DNA of 19,342 nt from Desulfobulbaceae bacterium UBA5173. Lineage in GTDB: Bacteria > Desulfobacterota > Desulfobulbia > Desulfobulbales > Desulfobulbaceae. The DNA is taken from NCBI GenBank assembly GCA_002413355.1, contig DHWV01000081.1:38912-58253 (forward strand), written 5' to 3'. Positions within the stretch are counted from its first letter, which is position 1; each line of letters opens with the position of its first letter. A program made the position numbers and the translations under genes. Below the pieces are notes generated by a model that saw only the letters and a list, made by a program, of their open reading frames with translations, did no database searches and had not been told where the DNA came from. This document shows positions 1-8,216 of the stretch, piece after piece.

Positions 1-533
1 AGCTCCTTGCCGGTGCCGGATTCGCCGGTGATCAGCACGGAGGACAGGGCCGGTGCCACCTTTTCGATCAGCCGATAGACAGCCAGCATGTTCGGATTTT
101 TGCCGATCATACCGCCAAAACCAGACCGTGGCGTGGCTTCGGTGCGCAGCCGGTTGACCTCGCGAATCAGGCTGTAATGCTCAATCGCTTTACGCGCTGA
201 GGCGATCAGGGCCTCATTCGAGAAAGGCTTGGCCAAATAGGTGAACGCTCCAAGGTGCATGGCCTCAACCGCCTTGCCTACTTCGGCGTAAGCTGTGACC
301 AAAATCACCGGCAGATGGCGGTTGAATTCCTTCAGCCGGGCCAGCAGCTCAATGCCGTCCATGCCCGGCATTTTCATGTCGGAAAGGACCAAGTCGAGAT
401 CGGTTTCCCGCGCAATTTTCAAGGCTGCCGGGCCGCAGTCGGCGGTGAAGACCTCGTAGTCTTCGTCGCGCAGGAGTTCAGAAAGAACAATCAGGTAGTT
501 CGGCTCGTCGTCAACAACAAGAATGGTGTGCAT
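1..533 (-). CDS. Sigma-54-dependent response regulator, NtrC family (partial, 3' end beyond window)
   Basis: The reading frame starts at ATG 533 and runs off the left edge, so about 177 residues are visible. Residues 1-115 are a CheY-like receiver: the acidic pair is D9-D10, the phospho-acceptor is D52 in LSDMKMPGMDG, and the conserved T80 and K102 (in AKPF) are present. A linker then leads into a sigma-54 AAA+ domain (MIGKNPNMLAVYRLIEKVA), and the Walker A motif GESGTGKE (170-177) is reached just before the edge. The rest of the AAA+ domain, the GAFTGA loop and any Fis-type DNA-binding domain lie outside. In this family phosphorylation by a partner histidine kinase drives ATP-dependent activation of sigma-54 promoters. 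It is the last gene of the minus-strand string, 21 bp after the PHP gene, and has no strong Shine-Dalgarno sequence. The kinase partner is not in the window. Confidence 0.96.
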   Translation of the reverse strand, partial: MHTILVVDDEPNYLIVLSELLRDEDYEVFTADCGPAALKIARETDLDLVLSDMKMPGMDGIELLARLKEFNRHLPVILVTAYAEVGKAVEAMHLGAFTYLAKPFSNEALIASARKAIEHYSLIREVNRLRTEATPRSGFGGMIGKNPNMLAVYRLIEKVAPALSSVLITGESGTGKE

Positions 534-554
534 GGTTTGAGGCTGGTTCAGAAA

Positions 555-1394
555 TCATTGTTCAAGGCGGTCGCGGAGCTGCTCCATGATCGAATCTGGC
601 GGAAAAAAGCCGGTAGCCTGTCCCGCCAAGCCCTTGATTCGGCTGTCGCCGTGATAGTCGCTGCCGCCGGTGACCAGCAGGTTATGCTGGCGGGCCAGTC
701 CGCTGAAGCACTGGATCATGTTCCAACTGTGGCCGGGATAGTAAAGTTCCAGTCCGTCCAGATGCCGTTCGGTCAGCTCGCGGACGAGCTGCGGCTGCAT
801 GTTCAATGCTGGATCGATGATCCCTGGATGAGCCAGCACTGCCACACCGCCCGCTTCGTGCAGTATAGCAATGGTTTCCGCTGCTGAATAGGCAAATCGG
901 TCGCACCACGCCGGTTTGTTTCTGGCGAGATAGAGGGAGAAGGCTTGGGCAGTGCTCTGGACATAGCCTTTGGCAAGCAGCAAACGGGCGATGTGCGGCC
1001 TGCCGGTCTGGCCGCCGCCGGAAATGCGCTCTACTTCCTCAAGACTGACCGCCATCCGCAGCCCGACGAGCTTGGCGATGATGTGCAGGTTGCGCTCCAT
1101 GCGGCCTTGCTGAAGGCGGGCCAGTGCAGTGGCCAGCTCCGGGCTGTCAAGATCAACCCCGTAGCCGAGAATATGCACAGAGCTGCCGTTGTGCGTGGCA
1201 CTGACTTCCAGCCCGCTGATCACGTTCACGCCCTGCTCTTGACCTAAACGCATCGCCTCCTGCACCCCGGACACCGTGTCGTGGTCGGTGAGGGCAAAGC
1301 CGGTCAGACCGCCTGCAACCGCCATGCTGATGAGCTGGGCCGGAGTGGCCATGCCGTCGGAATGAACGGAATGAGTATGGAGGTCAACGCACAT
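555..1394 (-). CDS. PHP-domain phosphoesterase (YciV/RNase AM-like)
   Basis: A 279-residue PHP-fold metal-dependent phosphoesterase. The metal-binding motifs are all visible: DLHTHSVHSDG at the N-terminus (H6, H8, H11, D13), ALTDHDTVSG (D37, H38, D39), LEVSA (E63), VHILGY (H74), a central LAHPG and a C-terminal GSDYHG. This set and the length match the TrpH/YciV group, whose characterised members hydrolyse 3',5'-nucleoside bisphosphates or trim RNA 5' ends; the substrate here is inferred only from the family. I chose ATG 1394, giving MCVDLHTH as is usual in the family. A GTG at 1403 would add three residues, and neither start has a strong Shine-Dalgarno. The gene overlaps the end of the upstream GT9 gene by 11 bp, which suggests translational coupling in the envelope operon. 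Confidence 0.93.
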   Translation of the reverse strand: MCVDLHTHSVHSDGMATPAQLISMAVAGGLTGFALTDHDTVSGVQEAMRLGQEQGVNVISGLEVSATHNGSSVHILGYGVDLDSPELATALARLQQGRMERNLHIIAKLVGLRMAVSLEEVERISGGGQTGRPHIARLLLAKGYVQSTAQAFSLYLARNKPAWCDRFAYSAAETIAILHEAGGVAVLAHPGIIDPALNMQPQLVRELTERHLDGLELYYPGHSWNMIQCFSGLARQHNLLVTGGSDYHGDSRIKGLAGQATGFFPPDSIMEQLRDRLEQ

Positions 1395-2610
1395 AATCCG
1401 CACTCAAGAGCGGGGCAATTGCGGCAAAAACCTGCTCCACCGTGATCGCTTGCAGGCATTTGTTGTCAATGCAGGGCGTTTTTCGATGATTGGCCGCACT
1501 GACGCAGGGCGAACAGGCCAGCCCGGCAAAAATCGATGTGGAATTGCCGAGCGAGCCGTAGAGCTTGGGTGTTTCCGGCCCGAAGAGAACAAAGGACGGC
1601 AGGGAAGTAATAGAGGAAAAATGGCCCGGTCCAGAATCGTTGGTCACCATGAGCAGCGAGATGGAGTAGAGCAGCGGTAGCTCGGCCAGCCTGACCGCTG
1701 CGGCAAAGTTGAGGCAGCGCAGATTGTTTACCTGTCTGCACTTCTCCGCTGCCTCTTCTTTTTCCGTTGCTGCCCCGGTAATCAGCACCAGTGCATCCGG
1801 TGCGGCGGCCAAAATACGCCGGATCAGCTCCACATACCGCTCAGGCATCCACCGCCGCTGCGGTAGCATCTCGCTGGCGTTGGGGTTGATCAGCACCAGC
1901 CGGTGCCGGGTCGGGTTGTAGTCGGGATATCGTTCCGCCACCCGTCGGCGCATTCCGTCCAGCTCGGTTGCTGTGAATTGAACCTGTGGCAGGGTGATTT
2001 CCTCATCGCTGATCAGCTGTTTGCTGTAGGGCAGTTCTGGTTCCGCTGCCAGCAGACTGTTGACCAAGGCAATGAAATTTTTAGCGATGTGCAGATGGGG
2101 ATTATACGCCACCCGGTGCGTCAGCATTTCGCCCCGGTACAGTCCTTCACCGCAGAAACGGTGGAAGCCGACCCGGTTGACTGCGCCGCTCGCGCCGGTG
2201 AGCAAGGCGGTGAAGCGGGAAAACAGTTCCAGATCAATCACGGTGTCTATGCTCTGCTGCCGCGTCCAGCGCAGGAAACGGAGGGTGTCCCACGCGAGAG
2301 TAAACAGGCTGGTTTCTCGGAGCGTGAAAACATTTTTCGGTGGAATAGTGCCGGTGAGATCAAGGCTGGCCCGGTTGCGGGCGAAGATGACGAAGAACAG
2401 CTCTGCGCCCAGCATGTTCCGCGCTTTGCGCAAAGCGGGATCAGCCAAAATAGTGGAACCCATCTCCGACAGCTCGATGAAGAGAATGCGCTTGGGTTTG
2501 CTTTGCGGGCGCGGCAGAAACAGTTCTTTCAGCCGCAGCAACTGAGTGAGCAAGAACGTGAGCGGAATGCCGACATGGCGGTCAACCGCGCGCATGGTAT
2601 CAACTTTCAT
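1384..2610 (-). CDS. Glycosyltransferase family 9 (heptosyltransferase-like)
   Basis: A 408-residue GT-B fold glycosyltransferase of family GT9, the family of the ADP-heptose:LPS heptosyltransferases. The N-terminal Rossmann start is KRILFIELSEMGSTILADPAL (40-60). The C-terminal nucleotide-sugar-binding half shows INPNASEMLPQRRW (241-254), TNDSGPGH (323-330) and FGPETP (343-348). Four cysteines near the end (C366, C369, C380, C385; CSPC...PC...C) follow a pattern common in the family. No signal peptide is seen, but residues 14-32 are hydrophobic/basic and may touch the membrane. The start overlaps the end of the flippase-like gene by 11 bp. Donor and acceptor sugars cannot be read from the sequence; a role in outer-membrane glycolipid synthesis is inferred from the family and the adjacent LptF-type gene. 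Confidence 0.92.
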   Translation of the reverse strand: MKVDTMRAVDRHVGIPLTFLLTQLLRLKELFLPRPQSKPKRILFIELSEMGSTILADPALRKARNMLGAELFFVIFARNRASLDLTGTIPPKNVFTLRETSLFTLAWDTLRFLRWTRQQSIDTVIDLELFSRFTALLTGASGAVNRVGFHRFCGEGLYRGEMLTHRVAYNPHLHIAKNFIALVNSLLAAEPELPYSKQLISDEEITLPQVQFTATELDGMRRRVAERYPDYNPTRHRLVLINPNASEMLPQRRWMPERYVELIRRILAAAPDALVLITGAATEKEEAAEKCRQVNNLRCLNFAAAVRLAELPLLYSISLLMVTNDSGPGHFSSITSLPSFVLFGPETPKLYGSLGNSTSIFAGLACSPCVSAANHRKTPCIDNKCLQAITVEQVFAAIAPLLSADYVR

Positions 2611-3535
2611 GCGGCACCTGAGCTGCTTTTTTCTGCGTCAGATAGAAGAACAGTCCAGGTAGAGCAGAGGCCAGTGAGATCAGACCGCAGAGCAGAGAAA
2701 AAGCCAGCACTTTTTCTTTACTCGCCTGAATCAGCAGAAAAAAATGAATCATCGCTCCTTCCCGCACGCCCCAGCCAGCCAGCGAGATCGGCAGGATGGT
2801 CAGCAGGATGACCGGCGGCACCAAGGCCAAATACACCTGAAAGGAATAATTTAACCCAACTGCCTGTCCGGCTAGGAAAAAGGAGCACATGGAAAGGAGA
2901 TGCACAATCAGCGAAAGGCCCAGTTGCAGGCTGATCAGGGGCAGCGAGGAATATACCTGAAAATAACGTTCTGAGAGACGGCCCAGAAAACCGAGATAAC
3001 GGCCTGCGGCAAAAAAGGAAAATTTGCGCAGAAAAAAAAGCAGGAGCAGCCCGGCGGTGAGGGCTGACAGAATCAGCATGAGGGGATATTCCACTTCCGG
3101 CGGCAGCAGATGGTGATTTGCCGCCAAGGTGCCGATGTTGAGCAGGAGCAGTCCGGCTAAGCCGATGATCCGGTCAATGAAGACTCCAAAAAAGGCATCT
3201 TCAGCGGAGCCGAGGCGGGCGCAGTCCAAGATGCGGATGCCGTCGCCGCCGATGCTGGAAGGCAGACCTTGATTAAAAAACATGCCTTTGAAAAAACTTT
3301 TTAAATAAAACCACGGCGGCGCGCTGAAACCAAGCCGCTCCATGATCAGCCGCCAGCGGCAGGCGGCCACGCTGGTGCAGACAATTTGAAACAAGACGGC
3401 ACCCAACAGCAAGGCGGGCGAGGCGGTCTTGAGGGCAACGGCGGTGCTACTGAAATCAACACCCCGAATAATCAGAACAAGCAGCAGGCCAGCCACAGCC
3501 AGCTTGATGCCGTAGGTCAGCAGAGTTTTGCTCAT
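2600..3535 (-). CDS. Flippase-like integral membrane protein (UPF0104 / LPG_synthase_TM family)
   Basis: A 311-residue polytopic protein with about eight hydrophobic segments. The first is at residues 8-25 and the last at about 275-300, and a basic C-terminus follows. The diagnostic stretch FFKGMFFNQGLPSSIGGDG (about 84-102), followed by FIDRIIGLAGLLLL, is the signature of the lysylphosphatidylglycerol-synthase transmembrane family (AglD/YbhN-like). This stand-alone version lacks the cytosolic aminoacyl-transferase domain of MprF, so it is more likely a lipid or lipid-linked sugar translocase than an aminoacyl-PG synthase; that is inference. Its ATG overlaps the stop codon of the LptF gene by 4 bp (ATGA), and its end overlaps the GT9 gene. 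Confidence 0.9.
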   Translation of the reverse strand: MSKTLLTYGIKLAVAGLLLVLIIRGVDFSSTAVALKTASPALLLGAVLFQIVCTSVAACRWRLIMERLGFSAPPWFYLKSFFKGMFFNQGLPSSIGGDGIRILDCARLGSAEDAFFGVFIDRIIGLAGLLLLNIGTLAANHHLLPPEVEYPLMLILSALTAGLLLLFFLRKFSFFAAGRYLGFLGRLSERYFQVYSSLPLISLQLGLSLIVHLLSMCSFFLAGQAVGLNYSFQVYLALVPPVILLTILPISLAGWGVREGAMIHFFLLIQASKEKVLAFSLLCGLISLASALPGLFFYLTQKKAAQVPHES

Positions 3536-4956
3536 CGGTATTTTTCGGCTTCCTGTTCACAGCGCGGACAGGGCCTGAAGCCTGCTTTCCGCGCCACATT
3601 AACGCTGATGAACTGCAAAGAGGATTTAGTGCTGCGATGCTGCGGGCAACCTGGCAGATGAAAGACACCGCTGTCCGGGTCGGCGTGAACTAACAGCCCG
3701 GCGGAAGCAGGTGCGGCCAGCCGTGTCCGCCGCTGGCGTTTCCGTCCTCGCCGGGCGGCCAGCCACTGCCACGGCTTGAGCAGCGCGGTCTCAAACAACC
3801 AGCGGCCAGCGGCGGTTAGCTGTTCCGGGATCACAGGACGCTCCTGCTCAGTCCGCCGAAAGACAAAAAAGGTCAGCACAGCGAAGAGGGCGTTGGACAG
3901 CCAGAGACCAACCGGCACCGGCATCGCCCTGTCTTCAGCCATCACTTGGCCGACAGTTGAAACCATGTAATACAGGACGAAAAAGGCCAGTCCCAGCGGA
4001 ATGCCCGCCGCCCTTCGGCCCGGCCCGGCTTGGAGGCCAAGCGGCAAGCCAAGCAGGCTGAGAATCAGGCAACCGACCGGCATGGCCAAACGATGGTGGT
4101 ACTCGCTCATGAAGGTGATCACGTCCTGCGGCTGCGCGTCCGGGCGGCTTGCCTCAGCAAGAAGCTGCGCCTGCGACATGCTGCTCTTGCTCAACTGCGT
4201 GACATCGTCGCCGTCAATTTTGGTCGGCGGCCTGAGCGGAATTCTGAGCTGGTAGCGGCGAAAGCGGACGGTCTGATTGTCCATGCCGCTGGTGCTGTGT
4301 AAGGTGCCGTCCTGAAGCACAATGGTCACGGCCATTCGGCTGATGTCGGCCTGCATCCGGCCATTCTGAGCCATAATGATGTTCGGCTGCTGGCGGCCCC
4401 GCATGTCCGAGACATAAACCCCGCGCCATGCTCCGTTGTGATCGGTCTCGTCCACATAGATCACCACCTCGCCCAGTGCCTCGGTGAATTTTTTCTCCTT
4501 GATGCCCTTGTCGATCTTCTCTTTAGCAAGCTGGTACATGAGCTGACGCATGGCCACTTCTCCCGCCGGAATCAGACGGACAGAGAACCAGCCGGTCAGC
4601 AGGGCGATGCCAGCGGCCAGCAGAGCCACAGGCGGTAGCATCCGCCGCAGGCTAATGCCGCAGGCTTTGAGAGCCAGCAGCTCCCGGTCGTTGGTCAGGC
4701 GAGTGAAGCCGATGATCACTCCGGTCATGCTCGCCATAGGGACGACATAGAGCAGCAGATGCGGAAAGATGTACGAGAACAGGCGAATGAAGTCGGCCAA
4801 GCCAATGCCCAAATCCAGTACGACCTCCAGTAACGGAATCAGCCGCACCAAAAAGAACACGCAATACAGAATGAGAACGCTAGCAAAGAATGGTGCCAGC
4901 AGTTCTGTTGTCAGGTAGCTGTAAAGCAGCAGCGGCGGACGGCAGTTACGGTGCAT
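3532..4956 (-). CDS. lptF: LptF/LptG-family LPS export permease with C-terminal zinc-ribbon-like extension
   Basis: A 474-residue YjgP/YjgQ-family permease. In the LptB2FG exporter this subunit pulls LPS from the inner membrane toward LptC/A. The N-terminal half has the expected membrane helices, including LLAPFFASVLILYCVFFLV and FPHLLLYVVPMASMTGVIIG, with the coupling region TRLTNDRELLALKACGIS. A periplasmic beta-jellyroll domain (about 130-270) includes KKFTEALGEVVIYVDE, and C-terminal helices follow from about 285 to 370. The LptF-like jellyroll favours LptF over LptG, but this is not certain. The family normally ends near 360-390 residues; here about 85 extra residues follow, basic at first and ending in an Ada-type metal-site pattern (H433, C437, H440, C463, C466). 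GGAG lies 5 bp before the ATG. The gene overlaps the M23 peptidase end by 11 bp. No second permease (LptG) lies in the window. Confidence 0.92.
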   Translation of the reverse strand: MHRNCRPPLLLYSYLTTELLAPFFASVLILYCVFFLVRLIPLLEVVLDLGIGLADFIRLFSYIFPHLLLYVVPMASMTGVIIGFTRLTNDRELLALKACGISLRRMLPPVALLAAGIALLTGWFSVRLIPAGEVAMRQLMYQLAKEKIDKGIKEKKFTEALGEVVIYVDETDHNGAWRGVYVSDMRGRQQPNIIMAQNGRMQADISRMAVTIVLQDGTLHSTSGMDNQTVRFRRYQLRIPLRPPTKIDGDDVTQLSKSSMSQAQLLAEASRPDAQPQDVITFMSEYHHRLAMPVGCLILSLLGLPLGLQAGPGRRAAGIPLGLAFFVLYYMVSTVGQVMAEDRAMPVPVGLWLSNALFAVLTFFVFRRTEQERPVIPEQLTAAGRWLFETALLKPWQWLAARRGRKRQRRTRLAAPASAGLLVHADPDSGVFHLPGCPQHRSTKSSLQFISVNVARKAGFRPCPRCEQEAEKYR

Positions 4957-6394
4957 GAGTCTCCGCAGGCTGGGCTGCTTGCTCTCCGGCGGCCTTCGGC
5001 GCGGCGGGCGCAGGCTTCGGGCTGATGATGTTCTTGATGTTCACATCAATCCAGTGCTGATCCCACCATTCCACCGGGGTGACAAAAATGCCGTGCACCA
5101 GCATCGAAAAATGGAGATGATCGCCTGCCGCCATTCCTGACATGCCGGAACGGCCAATGATTGCATCTTTCTCCACCATCTTGCCAACCGCAGTTTCAAT
5201 TTTGCTGAGATGGGAGTACAGGCTGCTGATGCCTTGGCCGTGATCAAGAATGATCATGTTGCCATAGATACCTAAATATTCGGCGAAAACAACCTTGCCT
5301 CGGTTGGCGGCCCGGATTTCCGCCCGCTCGCTGGAGGCGATGTCAATGCCGAGATGGGTCTGCTGGTCGATCTCCTTTCCCTTGTAGTAATACGTGCGCT
5401 GGTCAGCGTAACCGGCCCGGCCTGCGCCCGGCATCCGCAGGAAGCGATCCTGCCAGAGCTGCTCCGCTGCGGTGTTCCGGCAGGCTTCAGCGATTTTCGC
5501 CGCATTCATCACCCGAACCTTCTGGTTGACAAAGAGGTACTTCTCCACGTCCGTCCCTTTCATTTCCGGGTAATACTGCTGGAATTCAGGCAACTTCTTT
5601 TGGAGAAAGCTATCCGGGATTTCAATCTGATCGTGCTTCTCCCTCGCCTTCTTAAAGTGGACGGCAAAGGCAGCCTGCGCCTCGTTACCCGCCTCATCTT
5701 CACCCACAACCCGTGTGTTCTCGGGCTTTTCGCCATTCCACGGCAGGGCGATGTAGGCGATATAGGTTTTGTCCTTGCCGTGCAGCGGGAAGCCGGGGAA
5801 GAACGTCTTCTCCATCATCACCCCGTGCCGTGCCAACGGTTCGGAGGAGCTGTACAGCACCATGCCGCTGCCGCCCTGCTGGAGGTGCATCTGGGCGTGC
5901 TCGACCGTGAGGATGGGCGGGGCGGAATCCACTGTCACCGGGAAGCGGAGTTCCGTGCTGTTGCGTTTAAGGGAAAAGTCATGCACCGCCAGCAGCAGCT
6001 CCGCCGCGCCCTCTTTGAGACCGAGACCTTTGGCATCCATCTTTATGGTTTCGTTCACCTGTGCAGGCCCGGCCTGAGCGAACCACGACTGGCGCGGATA
6101 CTGGCGGTCAAAAAGCGGATAGACGGTGCCATTCTGGAGCAGGCTGACTGTGATCTGGCGGATGCCGCTCTTTTTGTCCGCCGCCTGAACCGGCAGTTCC
6201 ATTGCCCCACCAACAAATTTAATCTCCTTGCCCACGGAGACGATGGGATGCTCGAATTCCAGCAGCATGAAAAAAGCCGCGCCGATGCCGACCGCCGCCA
6301 GCATGGACAAGGCGATCAAAGCCAGCCTGCCCAGCTCTCTGGCGTTGGAGGAGCGGAAATAGGAGCCAAAGCCGTTTCTGCTCTGTTTGATCAT
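4946..6394 (-). CDS. M23-family metallopeptidase (LytM domain), membrane-anchored
   Basis: A 482-residue protein with an N-terminal transmembrane anchor (about 23-45) and a long periplasmic middle part that looks beta-rich. The C-terminal LytM/M23 peptidase domain spans about 330-450. Its zinc ligands are intact: H347 and D351 in THLGIDIA, and H428 in DHLHF, with catalytic H395 (YSH) and H426. It is therefore probably active rather than an EnvC/NlpD-type degenerate activator. The expected role is cleavage of peptidoglycan cross-links in the periplasm. A proline/alanine-rich tail (PKPAPAAPKAAGEQAAQPAE) closes the protein. AGGAG is well placed before ATG 6394, which lies 21 bp after the rng stop codon. 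It overlaps lptF by 11 bp, tying wall remodelling to LPS transport in one transcript. Confidence 0.93.
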   Translation of the reverse strand: MIKQSRNGFGSYFRSSNARELGRLALIALSMLAAVGIGAAFFMLLEFEHPIVSVGKEIKFVGGAMELPVQAADKKSGIRQITVSLLQNGTVYPLFDRQYPRQSWFAQAGPAQVNETIKMDAKGLGLKEGAAELLLAVHDFSLKRNSTELRFPVTVDSAPPILTVEHAQMHLQQGGSGMVLYSSSEPLARHGVMMEKTFFPGFPLHGKDKTYIAYIALPWNGEKPENTRVVGEDEAGNEAQAAFAVHFKKAREKHDQIEIPDSFLQKKLPEFQQYYPEMKGTDVEKYLFVNQKVRVMNAAKIAEACRNTAAEQLWQDRFLRMPGAGRAGYADQRTYYYKGKEIDQQTHLGIDIASSERAEIRAANRGKVVFAEYLGIYGNMIILDHGQGISSLYSHLSKIETAVGKMVEKDAIIGRSGMSGMAAGDHLHFSMLVHGIFVTPVEWWDQHWIDVNIKNIISPKPAPAAPKAAGEQAAQPAETHAP

Positions 6395-6415
6395 AATCAG
6401 TTTCTCCTGATGTGC

Positions 6416-7957
6416 TTATTCGTTCCAGATGATCTCATAGCGCTGGACATGCAGCTCTGGCGCGGCGGTAACTGCGATCCGCCTGCCCGTTGTCTGCTCC
6501 AGTAGGTGCAGCTGTCCGGCTTCCTCCCGCAGAAGCAGGTCAGCCAAGCGAGGATTGACCCGCACGGTGATGCTGCTGCCGTTAATCTGTCCTGCATCGC
6601 GGGATATCCTGCGGAATATCTCATAGCAAAGGGTGCGCCGGGACTTGACCGAGCCTTCGCCGCCGCAGCAGGGACAGCTCTCATTCAGTGTCCGGGAGAG
6701 ATTCTCGCTGGTGCGCTGCCGGGTCATCTGCACAAGGCCGAATTCCGACATTCTAAGGATGTTCGCCCGGCTGCGGTCTTTGGCCATTGCCTCCTGAAGC
6801 GCGCGGTAGAGAGCCTCCCTGTCCGCTTCGGCCTCCATGTCGATGAAGTCGATGATGATGATCCCGCCAATGTTGCGCAGGCGGAGCTGGACGGCAATCT
6901 CCTTGACCGCCTCCATGTTGGTCTTGAAGATGGTTTCAGCCAGATCCGTCTTGCCCACATAACGGCCTGTGTTGACATCAATCACAGTTAGGGCTTCGGT
7001 GGTCTCTATGATAATATACCCGCCCGAACGCAGCCAGACTTTTGTATCCGCCACCCGGTTGATTGCCGCCTCAATGCCGTAGGCTTCAAAGAGGGGCACG
7101 TCGCCGTCATAGTGCACGATCCGGCTTTTCAGCTTGGGCGCAAAGGTGCTGACAAAGCGGAGCAGTCGCTCATGCTCTTCCTCAGAATCAATCACCACCT
7201 CGTTGACGCTGTCCGTCAGCAGGTCGCGGGCGGAACGCAGGATCAGGTTGATATCCTTGTAGACCAGACCAGGCACTGGCGAGCGATCCGCAGCGGATTT
7301 GATGTCGTCCCAAAGAATCATCAGGAACTCCATGTCCGCCTCAAGTTCCGCGCTGCTGATGTTCTCGGCCACCGTGCGGACGATAAAGCCTGTGCCTGCC
7401 GGACGTAGGCGTTCAATCTTTTCGCGCAGATCCTCGCGGATGCGCTCATCCTCAATCTTGCGGGAGATGCCGATATGGTCGGTCAGGGGCATGAAGACCA
7501 AATTGCGGCAGGCCAAGGTGATGTGACAGGTGAGCCTCGCACCCTTGGTGCCGATGGGATCCTTGGCGATCTGCACCATGACGGTCTGCCCTTCTTTGAG
7601 CAGCTTTTCAATACCGGGGTGAGCTGGGCAGCGGCTGCCTGCGCAGGGTTCCTCAGGATAATTGCGGCGGCAGCAGGGCTTGTCCTCGCCGGAGTTGATC
7701 CGATCCTCGAAATGGGCCAAGGAGGAAGCGTGGACATCATCCACATAGAGAAAGCCTGTGCGCTCTAAGCCGATATCAACAAAGGCTGCCTGCATTCCTG
7801 GCAGTACCCGCACCACTCTGCCGCAGTAGATATTGCCGACCAAGCCTTTCTCAGTAGGTCGCTCAATGTGAAATTCCAGTAGGTTGCCGCCTTCAACCAA
7901 GGCGATCCGGTTCTCGTAGGGTGCGGCGTTGATCAGGATGTCTGTGTACATGGTCAT
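6416..7957 (-). CDS. rng: Ribonuclease G (RNase E/G family)
   Basis: A 513-residue endoribonuclease with the RNase G layout. An N-terminal S1-containing region (about 38-165) includes GNIYCGRVVRVLPGMQAAFVD and KDPIGTKGARLT. An RNase H-like part and a DNase I-like catalytic domain follow, with the Mg-binding aspartates D327 (TVIDVNTG) and D370 (GGIIIIDFID). The Zn-link CPCC has its CxxC at C428/C431. A small C-terminal domain ends the protein, and there is no long RNase E degradosome scaffold, so RNase G is the better name. The family cuts single-stranded AU-rich RNA from a 5' monophosphate and matures 16S rRNA. The S1 region carries a cysteine-rich insertion (C95, C96, C105, C110). ATG 7957 and ATG 7951 are both possible starts, and neither has a clear Shine-Dalgarno. 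It is the first gene of the minus-strand string. Confidence 0.96.
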   Translation of the reverse strand: MTMYTDILINAAPYENRIALVEGGNLLEFHIERPTEKGLVGNIYCGRVVRVLPGMQAAFVDIGLERTGFLYVDDVHASSLAHFEDRINSGEDKPCCRRNYPEEPCAGSRCPAHPGIEKLLKEGQTVMVQIAKDPIGTKGARLTCHITLACRNLVFMPLTDHIGISRKIEDERIREDLREKIERLRPAGTGFIVRTVAENISSAELEADMEFLMILWDDIKSAADRSPVPGLVYKDINLILRSARDLLTDSVNEVVIDSEEEHERLLRFVSTFAPKLKSRIVHYDGDVPLFEAYGIEAAINRVADTKVWLRSGGYIIIETTEALTVIDVNTGRYVGKTDLAETIFKTNMEAVKEIAVQLRLRNIGGIIIIDFIDMEAEADREALYRALQEAMAKDRSRANILRMSEFGLVQMTRQRTSENLSRTLNESCPCCGGEGSVKSRRTLCYEIFRRISRDAGQINGSSITVRVNPRLADLLLREEAGQLHLLEQTTGRRIAVTAAPELHVQRYEIIWNE

Positions 7958-8110
7958 GGTTCAGGGCTGCGTTGCAACAGGCATGGTCTGACAATGCGCC
8001 CAAGAGCCGGAAGTCAGGCACCAGAGGCGATGAACGGGTGCAGCTCAGATCACGGATGTCGTTCAAGTCTGAAAGGCCGGGCGTTTGTCCGGCGGCGGAA
8101 AAAACGGCAT

Positions 8111-8139
8111 ATAATACTCTGCTTTGCGACGGCTCACAA
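8111..8139 (-). promoter_or_regulatory. Possible sigma70-like promoter for rng and the envelope operon
   Basis: Read on the minus strand, TTGTGA (8139-8134) and TATTAT (8116-8111) are separated by exactly 17 bp, about 155 bp before the rng start. The -10 matches consensus at five of six positions and the -35 at four of six. A plus-strand TATAAT (8110-8115) overlaps the same site but has no good -35. The rest of the 7958-8216 gap shows no other feature I can support. Confidence 0.35.
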
Positions 8140-8216
8140 GGGAATTGCCCTGCCGGGCCGCTGACGATGCGCTTCTGCTGGACATTTGGGCAGATTCTTT
8201 GTACAGTGCAGCTATC

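Noticed and set aside
1903..2811. A 302-codon plus-strand frame
   Set aside because: Antisense to the GT9 and flippase-like genes; no recognisable domain.
5354..6505. A 383-codon plus-strand frame
   Set aside because: Antisense to the M23 peptidase and the end of rng, both with clear motifs; a product of GC-rich codon bias.
8087..8115. Plus-strand promoter for dgkA using TATAAT 8110-8115
   Set aside because: The -10 is perfect but no -35 with acceptable spacing exists; the minus-strand reading of the same site is better.
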